Part shown: piece by piece, positions 62,000 through 64,000 of the stretch | How positions within the stretch are numbered: the stretch's first letter is position 1 | How the letters are laid out: each line of letters begins with the position of its first letter | From: Pseudomonas sp. URMO17WK12:I11 | Lineage (GTDB): Bacteria; Pseudomonadota; Gammaproteobacteria; Pseudomonadales; Pseudomonadaceae | Assembly (NCBI RefSeq): GCF_007677725.1 | Contig: NZ_VEDF01000002.1 | Location: 558,001 to 622,000, forward strand | DNA: 64,000 nt | Direction: 5' to 3' | Notes under the pieces: model-generated | Database searches by the model: none | What the model saw: the letters and a program-made list of their open reading frames with translations, nothing else | What the model was told of the DNA's origin: nothing | Translations under genes and position numbers: made by a program

Positions 62000-63493
62000 T
62001 CAGCTGGCGATCATCCGACCTGTATCTTCCAGGTTTTCATGCCAGCTCAAGGCCTCGCGCAAGATATGCGGGGTATGGCCACCGCGCTGGCAGGCGCGTT
62101 CGAAGTAATCGTTCAGCGCCGCGCGGTAATCTGGGTGAACGCAGTTGTCGATGATCGCCCGCGCACGCTCGCGTGGGGCCAAGCCGCGCAGATCGGCCAA
62201 GCCCTGTTCGGTGACGAGAATGTCGACATCATGCTCGGTGTGGTCGACGTGACTGACCATCGGTACCACGCTTGAGATCGCCCCGCCTTTAGCGATCGAT
62301 TTGGTGACGAACACCGCCAAGTGGGCATTGCGCGCGAAGTCACCCGAGCCGCCGATACCGTTCATCATTCGCGTGCCACACACGTGCGTGGAGTTGACGT
62401 TGCCGTAGATGTCGAACTCCAGCGCGGTGTTGATGCCGATGATGCCCAGCCGGCGCACCACCTCCGGATGGTTGGAAATCTCCTGCGGGCGCAGGACCAG
62501 CTTGTCCTTGTAACGCTCCAAGTTGCCGAACACGTCGGCATTGCGCCGCGCCGACAAGGTGATGGAGCTGCCCGAGGCGAAGCTGAGCTTGCCGGCGTCG
62601 ATCAAGTCGAAGGTCGAGTCTTGCAACACTTCGGAGTACATGGTCAGGTCTTCGAAGGGCGACTCGATCAACCCGCACATGACCGCGTTGGCGATGCTGC
62701 CGATACCGGCCTGCAGCGGGCCGAGCTTGTTGGTCAGGCGGCCAGCCTGTACTTCTTTCTTGAAGAAGTTGATCAGGTGGTCGGCGATCCCCTGGGTTTC
62801 GTCATCCGGTGGCAGTACCGTCGACGGCGAGTCGGGTTGGTCGCTGATGACGATGCCGACGATCTTGGCCGGGTCGATCGCGATCGCGGTGCTGCCGATA
62901 CGATCATCGACCTTGACCAGCGGGATCGGTGTACGGGTCGGGCGGTAGGTCGGGATATAGATGTCGTGCAACCCTTCGAGATTAGGATTGTGCGACAGGT
63001 TGATCTCGACGATCACCTGCTTGGCGAAGATGGCGAAGCTGGCCGAGTTGCCCACCGATGTGGTCGGCACGATGTGCCCTTGCTCGGTGATGGCCACGGC
63101 TTCGATGACCGCGATATCCGGCAGCTTGAGCTGCTGGTTGCGCAGCTGCTCGACGGTTTCCGACAGGTGCTGGTCGATGAACATCACCTTGCCGTCGTTG
63201 ATCGCCTTGCGCAAGGTACTGTCGACCTGGAATGGCATGCGTCGGGCGAGCACGCCGGCTTCGGTAAGTTGCTTGTCGAGGTCGTTGCCAAGGCTGGCGC
63301 CAGTCATCAGGCTGATTTTAAGCGGCGACAGCTTGGCCCGTTCTGCCAAGGCATGCGGCACCGCTTTGGCCTCGCCGGCGCGGGTGAAACCACTCATGCC
63401 GACGGTCATGCCGTCTTCGATCAGGCCAGCGGCATCAGCCGCACTCATTACCTTGCTGTGCAGGGAGGACAAGCGGATACGATCACGGTACAT
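62000..63493 (-). CDS. Acetyl-CoA hydrolase/transferase (succinyl-CoA:acetate CoA-transferase-like)
   Basis: A 497-residue enzyme of the Cat1/AarC-like CoA-transferase family: GMSGFTRAGEAKAVPHAL near 31, the acyl-CoA site GxGxxxNAV in GIGSIANAVMCGL near 268, the catalytic Glu in YSEVLQDSTFDL near 290, and GGSGDFARNAHL near 385. It moves CoA between acetate and succinate or hydrolyses acetyl-CoA, linking acetate use to the TCA cycle. The start at 63493 has a fitting N-terminus (MYRDRIRLSSLHSKV). Confidence 0.91.
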   Translation of the reverse strand: MYRDRIRLSSLHSKVMSAADAAGLIEDGMTVGMSGFTRAGEAKAVPHALAERAKLSPLKISLMTGASLGNDLDKQLTEAGVLARRMPFQVDSTLRKAINDGKVMFIDQHLSETVEQLRNQQLKLPDIAVIEAVAITEQGHIVPTTSVGNSASFAIFAKQVIVEINLSHNPNLEGLHDIYIPTYRPTRTPIPLVKVDDRIGSTAIAIDPAKIVGIVISDQPDSPSTVLPPDDETQGIADHLINFFKKEVQAGRLTNKLGPLQAGIGSIANAVMCGLIESPFEDLTMYSEVLQDSTFDLIDAGKLSFASGSSITLSARRNADVFGNLERYKDKLVLRPQEISNHPEVVRRLGIIGINTALEFDIYGNVNSTHVCGTRMMNGIGGSGDFARNAHLAVFVTKSIAKGGAISSVVPMVSHVDHTEHDVDILVTEQGLADLRGLAPRERARAIIDNCVHPDYRAALNDYFERACQRGGHTPHILREALSWHENLEDTGRMIAS

Positions 63494-63616
63494 GGATTGT
63501 TATCTCGGGCTACTAAGCTACTGCAGCGCAGTCTAGAGATTTCGCCCGGCGCCGTCCCACGACCATGGTCGAATGGGAACCCGGCGCGGTCAGCCGTTGA
63601 TCTGGATCAGCAAATG

Positions 63617-63646
63617 AAAAGCCCCGGGCGGGTGCGCGCCGGGGCT
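63617..63646 (-). terminator. Rho-independent terminator after pntB
   Basis: On the minus strand AGCCCCGG and CCGGGGCT form an 8-bp stem with an 11-nt loop, followed by TTTT. It lies about 30 bp after the pntB stop. Confidence 0.9.
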
Positions 63647-63675
63647 GGGGTCTTGAACACGCATAGCGTGCAGGC

Positions 63676-64000
63676 TTATTCGACCGCCTTGACCATGTCC
63701 TCGATGACCTTCTTGGCGTCACCGAACACCATCATGGTCTTGTCCAGGTAGAACAGCTCGTTATCCAGACCGGCATAGCCGCTGGCCATGGAGCGCTTGT
63801 TGACGATGATGGTCTTGGCCTTGAACGCTTCGAGGATCGGCATGCCGGCAATCGGCGACTTCGGATCGTTCTTGGCGGCCGGATTGACCACGTCGTTGGC
63901 GCCCAGTACCAGCACCACGTCCGCCTGGCCGAACTCGGCGTTGATGTCTTCCATCTCGAATACCTGGTCGTAAGGCACTTCGGCCTCCGCCAGCAGCACG
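63676..64000 (-). CDS. pntB: NAD(P) transhydrogenase beta subunit, C-terminal part
   Basis: The last 107 codons of PntB enter from the right edge. They include the NADP-binding domain III motifs [34 protein letters not shown] and [11 protein letters not shown], and end KAVE. The protein is the NADP-binding, proton-translocating subunit of pyridine nucleotide transhydrogenase. The 5' part lies outside the window; the pntA genes are expected upstream on this strand. Confidence 0.95.
   Translation of the reverse strand, partial: VLLAEAEVPYDQVFEMEDINAEFGQADVVLVLGANDVVNPAAKNDPKSPIAGMPILEAFKAKTIIVNKRSMASGYAGLDNELFYLDKTMMVFGDAKKVIEDMVKAVE

Noticed and set aside
62321..63751. 476-codon open frame antisense to the acetyl-CoA hydrolase gene
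   Set aside because: The CoA-transferase motifs are on the minus strand, and the plus frame runs through the pntB terminator.

Overview
The window reads as a chromosomal segment of a fluorescent Pseudomonas, most likely of the P. putida group. The sequence is GC-rich and densely coded. Its gene order (HAD phosphatase, gamma-class carbonic anhydrase family, prlC, yheV, radical SAM; carbonic anhydrase and SulP; cox-cta-sco; metQIN; catalase; znu; thrB; polA; engB; cytochromes c; dsbA; GGDEF; amidase; EAL; kinB-algB; gltP; pntB) is, as I recall it, the one near the origin in that genus. I see no tRNA, rRNA, insertion sequence, prophage or CRISPR array. This is core genome, so the novelty lies mostly in regulatory DNA and in conserved genes of unknown function.

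Region 1 (1-7764) holds metabolic and housekeeping genes, a radical SAM gene whose start codon sits inside a 56-bp palindrome centred on a LexA box, and a beta-carbonic anhydrase followed by a SulP anion transporter. Region 2 (7790-17275) is the aa3 cytochrome c oxidase cluster with its haem A and copper assembly factors, behind a promoter of the RpoS type. Region 3 (17294-26060) carries the methionine uptake operon metNIQ, a large catalase, and the divergent zinc uptake system zur-znuCB/znuA with a candidate Zur operator between.

Region 4 (26079-33950) has thrB, a small DUF2782 protein, polA, the sRNA ErsA with a visible AlgU-type promoter and terminator, engB, two cytochromes c, dsbA and a nuclease/phosphatase-fold protein. 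Region 5 (34045-43874) is a signalling and envelope block: a GGDEF protein, a lipoprotein amidase, a CSS-EAL phosphodiesterase, KinB/AlgB, then a BON protein, two small membrane proteins and an Ivy-type lysozyme inhibitor. Two sigma-54-like promoters lie in this block. A 727-bp leader full of regulatory motifs precedes gltP.

Region 6 (46062-57435) encodes membrane transport: a SpmA/SpmB-like protein, a four-gene MCE lipid transporter with a STAS-fused permease, a DUF5924 protein, a membrane-anchored M16 peptidase, a Na/Pi symporter, TerC and a citrate transporter. Region 7 (57695-64000) has a GFA-family protein, a DUF4105 protein followed upstream by three tandem DUF2388 secreted proteins, a DUF1127 gene, an acetyl-CoA hydrolase/CoA-transferase and the 3' end of pntB. 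TACAGT/ACTGTA motifs precede both the DUF2388 genes and the DUF1127 gene.

The best candidates for undescribed biology are the DUF4105-DUF2388 cluster with its shared upstream motif, the sigma-54-linked envelope module downstream of algB, the SCO-like second protein of the cox cluster, and the layered gltP control region. All functional statements rest on motif reading and remembered family knowledge; no database search was run.
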